A stretch of 64,000 bases of DNA from Tistrella mobilis KA081020-065 (GTDB taxonomy: Bacteria > Pseudomonadota > Alphaproteobacteria > Tistrellales > Tistrellaceae): the NCBI RefSeq assembly GCF_000264455.2, contig NC_017958.1, positions 248,001-312,000 of the forward strand, given 5' to 3'. The number at the start of each line of letters is the position of its first letter. The first letter of the stretch is position 1. This document shows positions 49,005 to 56,654 of the stretch, in pieces. A program made the translations under genes and the position numbers. The notes under the pieces were generated by a model. It did not search any database. It was not told where the DNA came from and worked only from the letters and a program-made list of their open reading frames with translations.

Positions 49005-49379
49005 TCATCCCTGCGGATGGTCATCCATCCGGTTCCGGGCCTTCAGCTTGTGGCCGACCTCGACGATGGCATCCAGGGCCGGCAGCAGTTCGGTGCCGAG
49101 CGGCGTCAGGCTGTATTCCACCGAAGGCGGTGTCGTTGGCTGAATGGTGCGCCTGATCACGCCACGGCCTTCCAGTTCCCGAAGCCGCTGCGACAGCACT
49201 TTCGCCGAAATCGGCGGAATATCGAGGCGCAATTCATTGAAACGCCGCGGGCCCGCCCGCAGGTGCCAGATCACGTTCGGTGCCCAGGCCCCGGCAATGA
49301 CCGCCATGCATTCAGTCAGGGCGCAGGTCACCGGCGGGCGCGTACTTCGGTTCTTGCGGAGTTTCAGGCTCATCTGCAC
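49005..49379 (-). CDS. HxlR-family transcriptional regulator
   Basis: The 124-residue winged-helix protein has the HxlR signature: CALTECMAVIAGAWAPNVIWHLRAG, RFNELRLDIPPISAKVLSQRLRELE and VEYSLTPLG. A cysteine at about residue 19 lies where redox-sensing members have theirs. HxlR-type regulators such as HypR, YodB and QorR respond to disulfide stress, quinones or aldehydes. The gene is divergent from the GST operon, which it most likely controls. Confidence 0.88.
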   Translation of the reverse strand: MQMSLKLRKNRSTRPPVTCALTECMAVIAGAWAPNVIWHLRAGPRRFNELRLDIPPISAKVLSQRLRELEGRGVIRRTIQPTTPPSVEYSLTPLGTELLPALDAIVEVGHKLKARNRMDDHPQG

Positions 49380-49502
49380 GACCAGGCTACTGCGGGGAAA
49401 CCGGGATATTCAGTAACCAATAGAAACCTGCTTGGCAAGGGTAACCTGTCCCCATAGGGTCGGGTCGGTCCTGCAATCGGGCCTGCAACCTGGGAGGTTT
49501 CC
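49380..49502. promoter_or_regulatory. Divergent HxlR / GST promoter region
   Basis: The 123 bases hold the sequence GTAACC twice, about 29 bases apart (in AGTAACCAAT and GGGTAACCTG), in the AT-richer part. They could be regulator half-sites. GGGAGG lies just before the GST ATG. No clear -35/-10 could be fixed. Confidence 0.35.
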
Positions 49503-50117
49503 ATGCGGCTCTACTACAAACCCGGCGCGTGTTCGCTGTCGTCGCGGATCGTGCTCACCGAGATCGGCCTGGCCTTTGAGACCATTCGCGTCGATACCGA
49601 AACCGGGGACGACTATCGGGCCATCAATCCCAAGGGCTATGTGCCGGCTCTTGAACTGGAAGGCGGCGTCGTTCTCACCGAAAACCCGGCGATCCTTCAG
49701 TTTCTTGCCGACGCCCATCCCGAAGCGGGCCTGGTACCTGCCTCTGGCGGTCTGGAGCGTGCGCGCCTTCAGGAATGGCTGAACTTTACCTCGTCCGAGC
49801 TGCACAAGGCCTTCAGCCCCTATTTCAGGGGCCAGCCGCTGACCGGGGCGGAAAGAGAACAGGTCGAAGACCGCCTGGCGCGACGCATCGCCGACGTGGA
49901 ACGCGGCCTCGGCGATGGCCGGACCTACATACTCGGCGATCGCTTCACCGTGGCCGATGCCTATCTGTTCGTCGTCCTGAACTGGTCGGGTTTCATCGGG
50001 CTCGATCTCACCCGCTGGCCGGCCGTCGCAGCCTACAGGGCACGCATTGCAGCGCGGTCCTCCGTTCGCGAGGCCATGCGCCAGGAAGGACTGATCACCA
50101 GCGAGGCGGCAGAATGA
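49503..50117 (+). CDS. Glutathione S-transferase
   Basis: The 204-residue protein has a thioredoxin-like N-terminal domain (MRLYYKPGACSLSSRIVLTE; the Cys at residue 10 is that of beta-class bacterial GSTs), NPKGYVPALEL with the cis-Pro, and LTENPAILQFLAD, which binds the gamma-glutamyl part of glutathione. The C-terminal helical domain has FTVADAYLFVVLNW. It starts a three-gene set opposite an HxlR regulator. Detoxification of an electrophile is the likely job. Confidence 0.93.
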   Translation: MRLYYKPGACSLSSRIVLTEIGLAFETIRVDTETGDDYRAINPKGYVPALELEGGVVLTENPAILQFLADAHPEAGLVPASGGLERARLQEWLNFTSSELHKAFSPYFRGQPLTGAEREQVEDRLARRIADVERGLGDGRTYILGDRFTVADAYLFVVLNWSGFIGLDLTRWPAVAAYRARIAARSSVREAMRQEGLITSEAAE

Positions 50118-50491
50118 CCCGCGCCCTGAACGACATCGGCGACGTCATCCAGGACTATTTCGACGCGCTCCATTTCTGCGACGTCGACAAACTTCAGCGC
50201 GTCTTTCACCCGAAGGCGATCTATGCAACCGCCGACGAGACGCCGCTGCTCTACCGCACCATGGTCGAATACATACCGGTGGTGGCCGCCCGGCAGTCGC
50301 CGGCCTCGCGCAATGAGCCGCGGCGCGACCATATCGACGCCATCGATCTCGCCGGCGAAAACACCGCCGTCGTCCGGGTCCGCTGCTCGATCGGTCCGCG
50401 CGATTTCGTCGATTTCCTGACCCTGGTGCGCACCGAGGGTGAGTGGCGGATCATCGCCAAAGTCTTCCAGATCATCGAACGCCCGTCATAA
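50114..50491 (+). CDS. NTF2-like (putative lumazine-binding) protein
   Basis: A small alpha+beta cone-fold protein of 125 residues. Its wording (VIQDYFDALHFCDVDKLQRVFHP, FVDFLTLVRTEGEWRIIAKVF) matches the putative lumazine-binding subgroup of NTF2/SnoaL-like proteins. Members bind or isomerise small hydrophobic ligands. It overlaps the GST stop (ATGA) and precedes a tautomerase. The ligand is unknown. Confidence 0.83.
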   Translation: MTRALNDIGDVIQDYFDALHFCDVDKLQRVFHPKAIYATADETPLLYRTMVEYIPVVAARQSPASRNEPRRDHIDAIDLAGENTAVVRVRCSIGPRDFVDFLTLVRTEGEWRIIAKVFQIIERPS

Positions 50492-50503
50492 GGAGTGGCA
50501 GAC

Positions 50504-50710
50504 ATGCCGTATGTAAACATAAAGATCACGCGCGAGGGCGCGACGCCGGCACAGAAGGCTGAACTCATCCGGGGCGTGACCAACCTTCTGGCGGACGTGC
50601 TGGACAAGAACCCTGCGGTAACCTTCGTCGTCATCGACGAGGTCGAGATGGAGGATTGGGGCGTCGGCGGCCTTCCCGTCGCCGAGTACCGCAAGACTCT
50701 CGAAACGTGA
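50504..50710 (+). CDS. 4-oxalocrotonate tautomerase-family protein
   Basis: The 68-residue protein starts MPYVNIKITREG, so Pro1 becomes the catalytic base after Met removal. The usual family features follow: KAELIRGVTNLLADVLDKNP and VVIDEVEMEDWGVGG. Members isomerise unsaturated keto acids or handle halogenated acids. The ATG at 50504 has AGGAG upstream; a GTG nine bases earlier is less likely because it would bury the proline. Confidence 0.93.
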   Translation: MPYVNIKITREGATPAQKAELIRGVTNLLADVLDKNPAVTFVVIDEVEMEDWGVGGLPVAEYRKTLET

Positions 50711-50753
50711 TCGGCCCTCGAAACGTGATCGGTACGTGCCGATGAGCGCCCCC

Positions 50754-50810
50754 AGCCGCCATTGAGGCGGCGGCCAAGGGCGCGTCAGCGCCCGCCCGGC
50801 GAGGGGCTAA
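50754..50810 (+). repeat. Structured intergenic repeat, copy A
   Basis: AGCCGCCATTGAGGCGGCGG, then CCAAGG, a variable hairpin GGGCGC-GTCA-GCGCCC and CGCCCGGCGAGGGGCTAA. The first part folds as GCCGCC-ATTGA-GGCGGC. It lies between the convergent tautomerase and flavoprotein reductase genes. Confidence 0.85.
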
Positions 50811-50824
50811 AAAACGACTCTCGA

Positions 50825-50861
50825 ACGGCGCCCCCACGGGGGCAGCCAATGGGGGCGCCGT
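50825..50861. terminator. Hairpin between convergent genes
   Basis: ACGGCGCCCCCA (50825-50836) pairs exactly with TGGGGGCGCCGT (50850-50861). It directly precedes the stop of the minus-strand reductase gene and follows repeat copy A. Confidence 0.6.
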
Positions 50862-50869
50862 CCGATGCT

Positions 50870-52150
50870 TCAGGCCGGAACCGCCACCGTCCCGGTCTGA
50901 AGCGTCTTGAGCGGCCGCGCCGGGTCGGCGAGCGCGGCCGGATCGAGGATCGGGGCCAGGGCGTCCGCCTGGGCCTGGATCAGGCCGCGGCCCTGGGCGA
51001 AATCGAGTGGTGCATTGACGCAGTCGATCGCCACCACCCGGCCGTCGCGGAGATAAACGGCCGAGAAACTGCCGCTCTCGGGCCGGCCGCGCAGGATTTC
51101 GGTGTCATGGCCCGGCGCGATGCCGATGGTCTGCAGCTTGATGTCGTATTGCGACGACCAGAAGCGCGGCACGGCATCGTAGGGCTGGTCGCCGCCGAGC
51201 ATGGCGCCGGCCACCACGCGCGCCTGATCGACCGCGTTCTGCACGCATTCGAGCCGCACCCGGCGGCCGCCGGCGAAGCGGTTGACATGGGCCGCGCAGT
51301 CACCCAGTGCCCAGACATCGGGCAGGCCGGTCCGGCAGAGGCCGTCGACCGCCACGCCGCCCGCTGCTTCGGCCCCGGTGGTGGCGCCGGCGGCGGCGAG
51401 CGCCGAAACCTCGGGCACCAGGCCGATACCGACGATCACCAGATCCGCCGGCAGACAGTCACCATCCGACAGGACCACGCCAGCGACCCGGCCGGCGGCA
51501 TCACCGGTCAGCGCCTCGACGCCCACACCTGTGCGGATCTCGACACCGGCATCCCGGTGGCGCGCCTCGATGGCGGCGGCGATGTTGCGGCCCGACACCC
51601 GGGCCAGAACGCGGTCGGCGGCTTCGACCACCGTCACCCGATGGCCCTGGCCGACCAGCGCCGCGGCGGCTTCCAGGCCGACATAGCCGGCGCCGACCAC
51701 CACCACTCGCGGGCGGCCCGAGAGATCGGCACGCAGCCGGTCGGCATCGGCCAGGCTGCGGATGGTGTGAATGCCGGACAGGTCCGATCCCGGGCAGGTC
51801 AGCCGACGGGCGGTACCGCCGGTCGCCCAGGCGAGCCGGCCATAGCCGATGCGGCGGCCATCGGCCGTGAACAGCCGGTGTGCGGCCGGGTCCAGATCGG
51901 TGATCCGGGTGCCGGGCACGCGGGTGATGTTGCGCTCCGCCCAGAAGCCGTCGGGCCGCAGCCGGATATCGGCGGCAAGGGCGGCACCGGTCAGATAATC
52001 CTTGGTCAGCGACGGCCGGTCGTAAGGGGCTTCGTGCTCAGCGCTGATCAGACCGATCGTGCCGTCGAAACCGCCCTGGCGGAGGCTGATGGCGAGCTGG
52101 GCCCCGGCATGGCCGGCGCCTGCGATGGCGATGTCGAATGTCCAGGTCAT
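50870..52150 (-). CDS. FAD-dependent rubredoxin/ferredoxin reductase
   Basis: The 426-residue protein has the FAD-binding start DIAIAGAGHAGAQLAISLRQGG, APYDRPSLTKDYL, the NADH-binding VVVVGAGYVGLEAAAAL and the second FAD motif VWALGDCAAH. This is the oxygenase-coupled ferredoxin reductase family. The adjacent rubredoxin and AurF-type oxygenase genes suggest it passes electrons from NAD(P)H to that rubredoxin. The ATG at 52150 is the natural start; open frame upstream is not related. Confidence 0.93.
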   Translation of the reverse strand: MTWTFDIAIAGAGHAGAQLAISLRQGGFDGTIGLISAEHEAPYDRPSLTKDYLTGAALAADIRLRPDGFWAERNITRVPGTRITDLDPAAHRLFTADGRRIGYGRLAWATGGTARRLTCPGSDLSGIHTIRSLADADRLRADLSGRPRVVVVGAGYVGLEAAAALVGQGHRVTVVEAADRVLARVSGRNIAAAIEARHRDAGVEIRTGVGVEALTGDAAGRVAGVVLSDGDCLPADLVIVGIGLVPEVSALAAAGATTGAEAAGGVAVDGLCRTGLPDVWALGDCAAHVNRFAGGRRVRLECVQNAVDQARVVAGAMLGGDQPYDAVPRFWSSQYDIKLQTIGIAPGHDTEILRGRPESGSFSAVYLRDGRVVAIDCVNAPLDFAQGRGLIQAQADALAPILDPAALADPARPLKTLQTGTVAVPA

Positions 52151-52250
52151 CGTCCTGCTCCCGGGGGGAAACGGAAAGGCCGGCCGGGGGCTGCGTGCGG
52201 GGGTACGCAGCACCCCGGCCGGCGGCAGCGGGATCGCGAACCGGTGCGCC

Positions 52251-52454
52251 TCAGGCGTCGAGCGGTTCGAAATCCTCGCGACCCGCCCCGCAATCGGGGC
52301 AGGACCAGTCGTCATCCAGGTCTTCGAGGCGGGTGCCGGGCGGAATGCCATGGGCCGGCGACCCGGTCGCCTCGTCGTAGACATAGGTGCAGAGCAGGCA
52401 CTTCCAGGCCTTGCCGGCGGGGGCGCCGGCCTCGGCCTCGATCTTGGCGGTCAT
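52251..52454 (-). CDS. Rubredoxin
   Basis: The 67-residue protein has the two iron-binding pairs CLLC and CPDC, with YVYDEATGSPAHGIPPGT between them, a textbook rubredoxin. It has a short extra N-terminal tail of about 15 residues. A GTG two codons earlier could also start it. It lies between the reductase and the AurF-type gene and should shuttle single electrons to the di-iron enzyme. Confidence 0.96.
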   Translation of the reverse strand: MTAKIEAEAGAPAGKAWKCLLCTYVYDEATGSPAHGIPPGTRLEDLDDDWSCPDCGAGREDFEPLDA

Positions 52455-52508
52455 GGGCACGGAGAGGATTCCCGATTTGTGTCGGATGTGGTGAGCAAAG
52501 GCCCGGCG

Positions 52509-53498
52509 TCAGATCGCAATACCCATAGCCGTGAAGCTGTTGCGGCCGGCATCGGTCGAGAGAATGCCCACCTCGTGCGACAGGCCGACGATGCCGGTAT
52601 AGTCCAGCCGCTCGCGGGCGGCGGCATTCAGCGGGCGGCAGTCCGCGACGATGGTCGCGGCACCCGGCACACGCAGCTGCTCCAGCACCGACGACCAGAT
52701 GTCGAGTTCGAGATCGGCGAACCATTCGATCGGCTTGGGCAGCACGCTGGCGAAGAAGGCCTGCTCGCGCGGGCTCAGCGCCGGGTAGAAGGTCTTGGTC
52801 ATCAGGGTGAAGATCTTCGAATGCGCCAGCTCGTCATGGCGATGGGCGGCCACGGTCGCCATGTTCATCGGCTGGATCTCGGTGCAATCCGAGAGCTGAT
52901 GCAGATAGTCGCTGACGAAGATCTCGGAGACGACCGAGGTTGCCAGATGCACCAGAATCTTCTGCCAGTCTTCCGACTGGACAGCCTTTTCGCGGTTCAT
53001 CATGGTGACCAGGTTGAAGCCGGGGATCTTCAGGTCTTCCAGGCCCCGCTGTGCGCGGGTCAGCCGGTTGGCATTGGCGACCAGCAGCAGGTGATAGGCT
53101 TCGTCGACCAGGGTTTCGCAGACGATCTGGCGGCTGGTCTCGTCGGTCAGGCCGGGGATGCGGCCGTCCAGCGCGTCATAGCAGGAGGGCGAGACGATCG
53201 CGCTTTCGATGGCGACGGTCTTCTCATTGTAGATGATCCAGCCGGCCGACAGGATCTTCGACTTCAGCTCGGGCGCCAGCCGCTGGTAGAGCGGGTGGGC
53301 GTGGAAGGGCAGCAGCTCTTCGAGGAAGTCCGGCCGGGCCGGATCGAAGGCGAGATCGACCGCATCGCGGCGCACCTTGGCGCGCTTGATCCAGCCGTCG
53401 CCGATGCGCTGCAGCAGCGCCTTGACTTCCGACTGCTCGTGCTGATGCGCGGCGTCAGTGCCGCCGGGGGCGATGGCGGGGGCGCTCATCGTCGTCAT
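52509..53498 (-). CDS. AurF-type di-iron oxygenase
   Basis: The 329-residue protein matches the AurF (p-aminobenzoate N-oxygenase) family. All seven iron ligands can be placed with AurF spacing: E98, E133, H136 (in DEAYH), E192, H219, E223 and H226 (in HRHDELAHS). In AurF such a centre turns an aryl amine into a nitro group. Some relatives have other roles, so the substrate is open. The ATG at 53498 has GGAGAG upstream; an ATG seven codons earlier is possible. Rubredoxin and its reductase follow in the same direction and supply electrons. Confidence 0.88.
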   Translation of the reverse strand: MTTMSAPAIAPGGTDAAHQHEQSEVKALLQRIGDGWIKRAKVRRDAVDLAFDPARPDFLEELLPFHAHPLYQRLAPELKSKILSAGWIIYNEKTVAIESAIVSPSCYDALDGRIPGLTDETSRQIVCETLVDEAYHLLLVANANRLTRAQRGLEDLKIPGFNLVTMMNREKAVQSEDWQKILVHLATSVVSEIFVSDYLHQLSDCTEIQPMNMATVAAHRHDELAHSKIFTLMTKTFYPALSPREQAFFASVLPKPIEWFADLELDIWSSVLEQLRVPGAATIVADCRPLNAAARERLDYTGIVGLSHEVGILSTDAGRNSFTAMGIAI

Positions 53499-53689
53499 GA
53501 CAGGGCTCTCCGAAAACATGTGCGAAGGGACAGGGTCACTGGTCCGCGCACCCGTGGCTCAAAGCGGGTGGCGGCATCCATCTCTCTCGGTCGATCTTCG
53601 AACGACGGCGTCTCGTCCGGCGGGGTCGCGCGGCGGGCCGTTCTCCTTGGTGCTGGCGCGGGTCCATGGCGGCCCGCATCTCATTTTTT

Positions 53690-53723
53690 GGCCTATGTCA
53701 TTATTAGTAACGGCCTGTGCCAT
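53690..53723 (+). promoter_or_regulatory. Direct repeats 22 bases apart before the AurF-type gene
   Basis: GGCCTATGTCAT (53690-53701) and GGCCTGTGCCAT (53712-53723) match at 10 of 12 positions. The start-to-start distance of 22 bases is two helical turns, a typical layout for a tandem-bound regulator. Confidence 0.45.
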
Positions 53724-53893
53724 AAACTAGCGATCTGACTTTATTCTGTCCAGCCCAAACACAACCATTGGTAAAAGAATCCTGAGAAATTTTCATGTCT
53801 GATTGGGATCGTTTTCTTTTCAACTCAGCTGCATAGGTCAGGTGATCTGGCTTAGTGCAACACGCCATGGTTGCGGTTTCACATAACTGTCAT

Positions 53894-53925
53894 GAAAAAA
53901 GCCGCCCGGTTGTCGCCGGGCGGCT
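53894..53925 (-). terminator. Rho-independent terminator of glyA
   Basis: On the minus strand GCCGCCCGG pairs with CCGGGCGGC and is followed by a run of six T. It lies about 80 bases beyond the glyA stop. Confidence 0.88.
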
Positions 53926-54001
53926 CCAGTGGCGTCGCGGGTGAGGCTCGATCCCCCGCAACGTGGGAGTGGACGACAGACGGGTGCTGAAAAAAGCGGT
54001 A

Positions 54002-55294
54002 TCAGGCCGCCGGCAGCGGGAAACGGGCGCAAAGGGCATCGACTTCGGCGCGGACCGCGGCTGCGGTCGCGGCATCCAGCCCGCCATTGTCGCGCAGCGC
54101 CCCCAGAACCTGCAGGATCAGCCGGCCCACGGTTTCGAACTCGGCCGGCCCGAAGCCGCGGGTGGTGCAGGCCGGGCTGCCCAGACGAATGCCCGAGGTC
54201 ACCATGGGCGTGGCGGTGTCGAAGGGCACGGCGTTCTTGTTGGCGGTCAGCCCCACCTCTTCCATCGCCTCGACCGCGGCTTTGCCGGTCAGCGCGAAGG
54301 GTCTGAGATCGACCAGCACCAGATGGCAATCGGTGCCGCCGGTCACCAGCCGCAGGCCGCCTGCATCCAGCGTGCGGGCAAGCGCTGCGGCATTGCCGAC
54401 GACGTCGTGGATATAGGCGCGATAGTCGGGCTGCAGGGCCTCGTGGAAGGCGACGGCCTTGGCAGCGATGACATGCATCAGCGGCCCGCCCTGGACGCCG
54501 GGGAACACCGCCTTGTCGATGCGCCGCGCGATATCCGGATCGTTGGTCAGGATGATGCCGCCGCGCGGGCCGCGCAGGGTCTTGTGGGTGGTGGAGGTCA
54601 CCACATGGGCATGCGGCACCGGATCGGGATAGAGGCCGCAGGCGATCAGCCCGGCATAATGGGCGATATCGGCCATCAGCCAGGCGCCGACCTCGTCGGC
54701 GATCGCGCGGGCGCGGGCGAAATCGATCGTCCGGGGATAGGCCGAGCCGCCCACGAAGATCAGCCGCGGCCGGGTCCGCCGGGCTTCTGCCGCCATCTGG
54801 TCCCAGTCGATGGTCTCGTCATCGGCGCGCACCTTGTAGGTGACCGCCTTGAACCAGCGCCCGGACAGGCTGACCGGCGAGCCATGGGTCAGATGCCCGC
54901 CGCAGGCGAGATCCAGCCCCATCACCGTATCGCCCGGCTCCAGCAGGGCAAACAGCACCGCCAGATTGGCATTGGCACCGGAATGCGGCTGGACATTGGC
55001 ATAGGCGGCGCCGAACAGCCGGCGAACCCGGTCGATCGCCAGCGTCTCGGCCTGATCGACCGGATCGCAGCCGCCGTAATAGCGCCGGCCGGGATAGCCC
55101 TCGGCATATTTGTTGGTCAGCACCGACCCCTGGGCCTCGCGAACCGCGCGGCTGACCAGGTTTTCCGAGGCGATCAGCTCGATCTGGCTCTGCTGACGGC
55201 GTTCCTCGGCGCGGATGGCGCGGGCGAGATCGGGATCGATGGCGGCAAGCGGCGCATCGCGATCGGGAACGGAAACAGGCGCAGTCTTCAGCAT
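54002..55294 (-). CDS. glyA: Serine hydroxymethyltransferase
   Basis: This PLP enzyme interconverts serine and glycine and charges tetrahydrofolate with a one-carbon unit. The 430-residue protein has the canonical motifs [24 protein letters not shown], the Schiff-base lysine in [13 protein letters not shown], and [18 protein letters not shown]. The folate-binding region looks normal, so a threonine-transaldolase role is unlikely. It is preceded by a cluster of structured repeats and followed by a good terminator, so it is transcribed alone or with the amidotransferase-like gene upstream. It may be a second copy in this genome, which cannot be seen here. Confidence 0.93.
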   Translation of the reverse strand: MLKTAPVSVPDRDAPLAAIDPDLARAIRAEERRQQSQIELIASENLVSRAVREAQGSVLTNKYAEGYPGRRYYGGCDPVDQAETLAIDRVRRLFGAAYANVQPHSGANANLAVLFALLEPGDTVMGLDLACGGHLTHGSPVSLSGRWFKAVTYKVRADDETIDWDQMAAEARRTRPRLIFVGGSAYPRTIDFARARAIADEVGAWLMADIAHYAGLIACGLYPDPVPHAHVVTSTTHKTLRGPRGGIILTNDPDIARRIDKAVFPGVQGGPLMHVIAAKAVAFHEALQPDYRAYIHDVVGNAAALARTLDAGGLRLVTGGTDCHLVLVDLRPFALTGKAAVEAMEEVGLTANKNAVPFDTATPMVTSGIRLGSPACTTRGFGPAEFETVGRLILQVLGALRDNGGLDAATAAAVRAEVDALCARFPLPAA

Positions 55295-55724
55295 GGTGGC
55301 GATTTCCGAAGGCAGCGGTGGGGGGAAAGAAGCGACGACGACAGCAGAACGCGACCCGCACCAGCCACCCGGAGTGGCTGGTGCAAGCCGCCATTGAGGC
55401 GGCGGCCAAGGGGGCGGCAGCCCCCGCCCGGCGAGGGACTAACAAACCTCCGCCATTGAGGCGGCGGCCAAGGCCACGGTAGTGGCCGCCCGGCGAGAGC
55501 CAAACAGACTCCCGCTCCCGCACGCCCCCCGTGCGGGAGCAAGCCGCCATTGAGGCGGCGGCCAAGGCCACGGTAGTGGCCGCCCGGCGAGAGCCGGGCA
55601 GACTCCCGCTCCCGCACGCCCCCCGTGCGGGAGCAAGCCGCCATTGAGGCGGCGGCCAAGGCCACGGTAGTGGCCGCCCGGCGAGGGACTGACAGACTCG
55701 CCCGCCCGGCGAGGGACTAACAGC
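55295..55724. repeat. Cluster of structured intergenic repeats, copies B-E
   Basis: Four copies lie between two minus-strand genes. B spans about 55358-55443, C 55449-55507, D 55514-55607 and E 55608-55695. C, D and E recur at exactly 94 bases. D and E begin with an 11-5-11 hairpin GCTCCCGCACG-CCCCC-CGTGCGGGAGC; B begins with GCACCAGCCAC-CCGGA-GTGGCTGGTGC. Each continues with the conserved GCCGCCATTGAGGCGGC block and a second hairpin: GGGGGC-GGCA-GCCCCC in B, GGCCAC-GGTA-GTGGCC in C-E. A last partial unit (CGCCCGGCGAGGGACTAAC) ends at the amidotransferase stop. There is no gene in this stretch. Confidence 0.9.
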
Positions 55725-56426
55725 CTACGCGTCGAGATTGCGCAGCCAGGTCTCGAGGCAGGCTTCGGCGCGCGGCTTCAGGATCGGGCCCCAGTGCTCG
55801 TTGTCGGCGCGCAGCCGCGGCACGTCGACGCCGGCGGCGCCAAGCTCGATGGTGTGGCCGATCAGCCAGCGCTCGAAGCCCTCGCCGCCCGCTTCCGGGT
55901 GGAACTGGGCACCGAAGGCATTGGCACCATAAGAGAAGGCCTGCACCGGGCAGATTTCCGTGGAGGCGAGCGCCTCCGCCCCCTCGGGCAGGTCGAAGCG
56001 ATCCCCGTGCCAGTGCAGCACCGGCCCGCCCTCAAACACGTTCAGGCAGGACCGGCGGCCGGCGTCAGTCAGCGTCAGCTCCGAAAAGCCGATTTCCTTG
56101 GCAGGGCCCGGATAGACTTTCGCCCCCAGCACCCGCGCCATCAGCTGCGCGCCAAGGCAGACGCCGAAGATCGGCTTGCCACTGGCCAGGCGCCGCTCGA
56201 TCAGCTGCAGCTCTTCGGTGAGGAAGGGATATTTCTCCTCCTCATAGGCACCGATCGGCCCGCCGAGCACCACGATCAGCCCGGTGGTCAGGGGATCCAG
56301 GGTCCAGAGCTCGTCCACACCGGCATCGTAGTAGTGGACCTTGTAGCCGGCGCGTTCCAGGACCGGCCCGAAGCAGCCCAGATCCTCGAAGGCGAGGTGG
56401 CGAATGGCGACGGCGGTCTTCAGCAT
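55725..56426 (-). CDS. Class I glutamine amidotransferase-like protein
   Basis: The 233-residue protein has the amidotransferase nucleophile elbow GVCLGAQLMARVLG, FSYGANAFGAQFHPEA with the catalytic His, and a downstream glutamate in HPEAGGEGFE. GMP-synthase-like stand-alone proteins of this kind hydrolyse glutamine or gamma-glutamyl compounds. It is divergent from a MocR-type regulator across a 228-base region with a strong palindrome, so it is probably its target. Confidence 0.85.
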   Translation of the reverse strand: MLKTAVAIRHLAFEDLGCFGPVLERAGYKVHYYDAGVDELWTLDPLTTGLIVVLGGPIGAYEEEKYPFLTEELQLIERRLASGKPIFGVCLGAQLMARVLGAKVYPGPAKEIGFSELTLTDAGRRSCLNVFEGGPVLHWHGDRFDLPEGAEALASTEICPVQAFSYGANAFGAQFHPEAGGEGFERWLIGHTIELGAAGVDVPRLRADNEHWGPILKPRAEACLETWLRNLDA

Positions 56427-56445
56427 CGTTGCCTCCGATTAATGA

Positions 56446-56473
56446 CACATGCCAATATCTCATTTGGCATGTG
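56446..56473. promoter_or_regulatory. Palindrome in the amidotransferase / MocR divergent region
   Basis: CACATGCCAA (56446-56455) and TTGGCATGTG (56464-56473) are exact complements around an eight-base AT-rich centre. The site lies 19 bases upstream of the amidotransferase ATG. It is the natural binding site for the divergent MocR-type regulator. Confidence 0.65.
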
Positions 56474-56654
56474 CCGATATATCTAGCCTCTTCCTCGCCG
56501 CACTGCAACCACGACGTTCGCCCGAAATGCACGACCCGGGCAGCCTGGTTCCGCCTGCCGCGACACGCCACACCTGCCGGCCCTCTCCCCGCGTCCCTGT
56601 CGCGGCAGTCGGGACCGGCTCGCCGATTGCCCCCGAAAGCGGATGACGCCATAA

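Larger units (their letters stand above)
53499..54001. other. 503-base region upstream of the AurF-type gene
   Basis: No gene is seen. The middle (about 53680-53890) is AT-rich and holds a pair of 12-base direct repeats (53690-53723) and the terminator of the minus-strand serine hydroxymethyltransferase gene (53894-53925). The promoter of the AurF set must lie here, but I cannot fix a clear -35/-10 pair. Confidence 0.6.

Noticed and set aside
54002-55294. A threonine transaldolase as in obafluorin synthesis, because an AurF-type gene is near
   Set aside because: The protein keeps canonical serine hydroxymethyltransferase motifs and no other genes of such a pathway are present.
55358-55695. 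CRISPR-like array between glyA and the amidotransferase gene
   Set aside because: The repeats are 60-94 bases with internal hairpins, the intervals are not unique spacers, and no cas genes are near.
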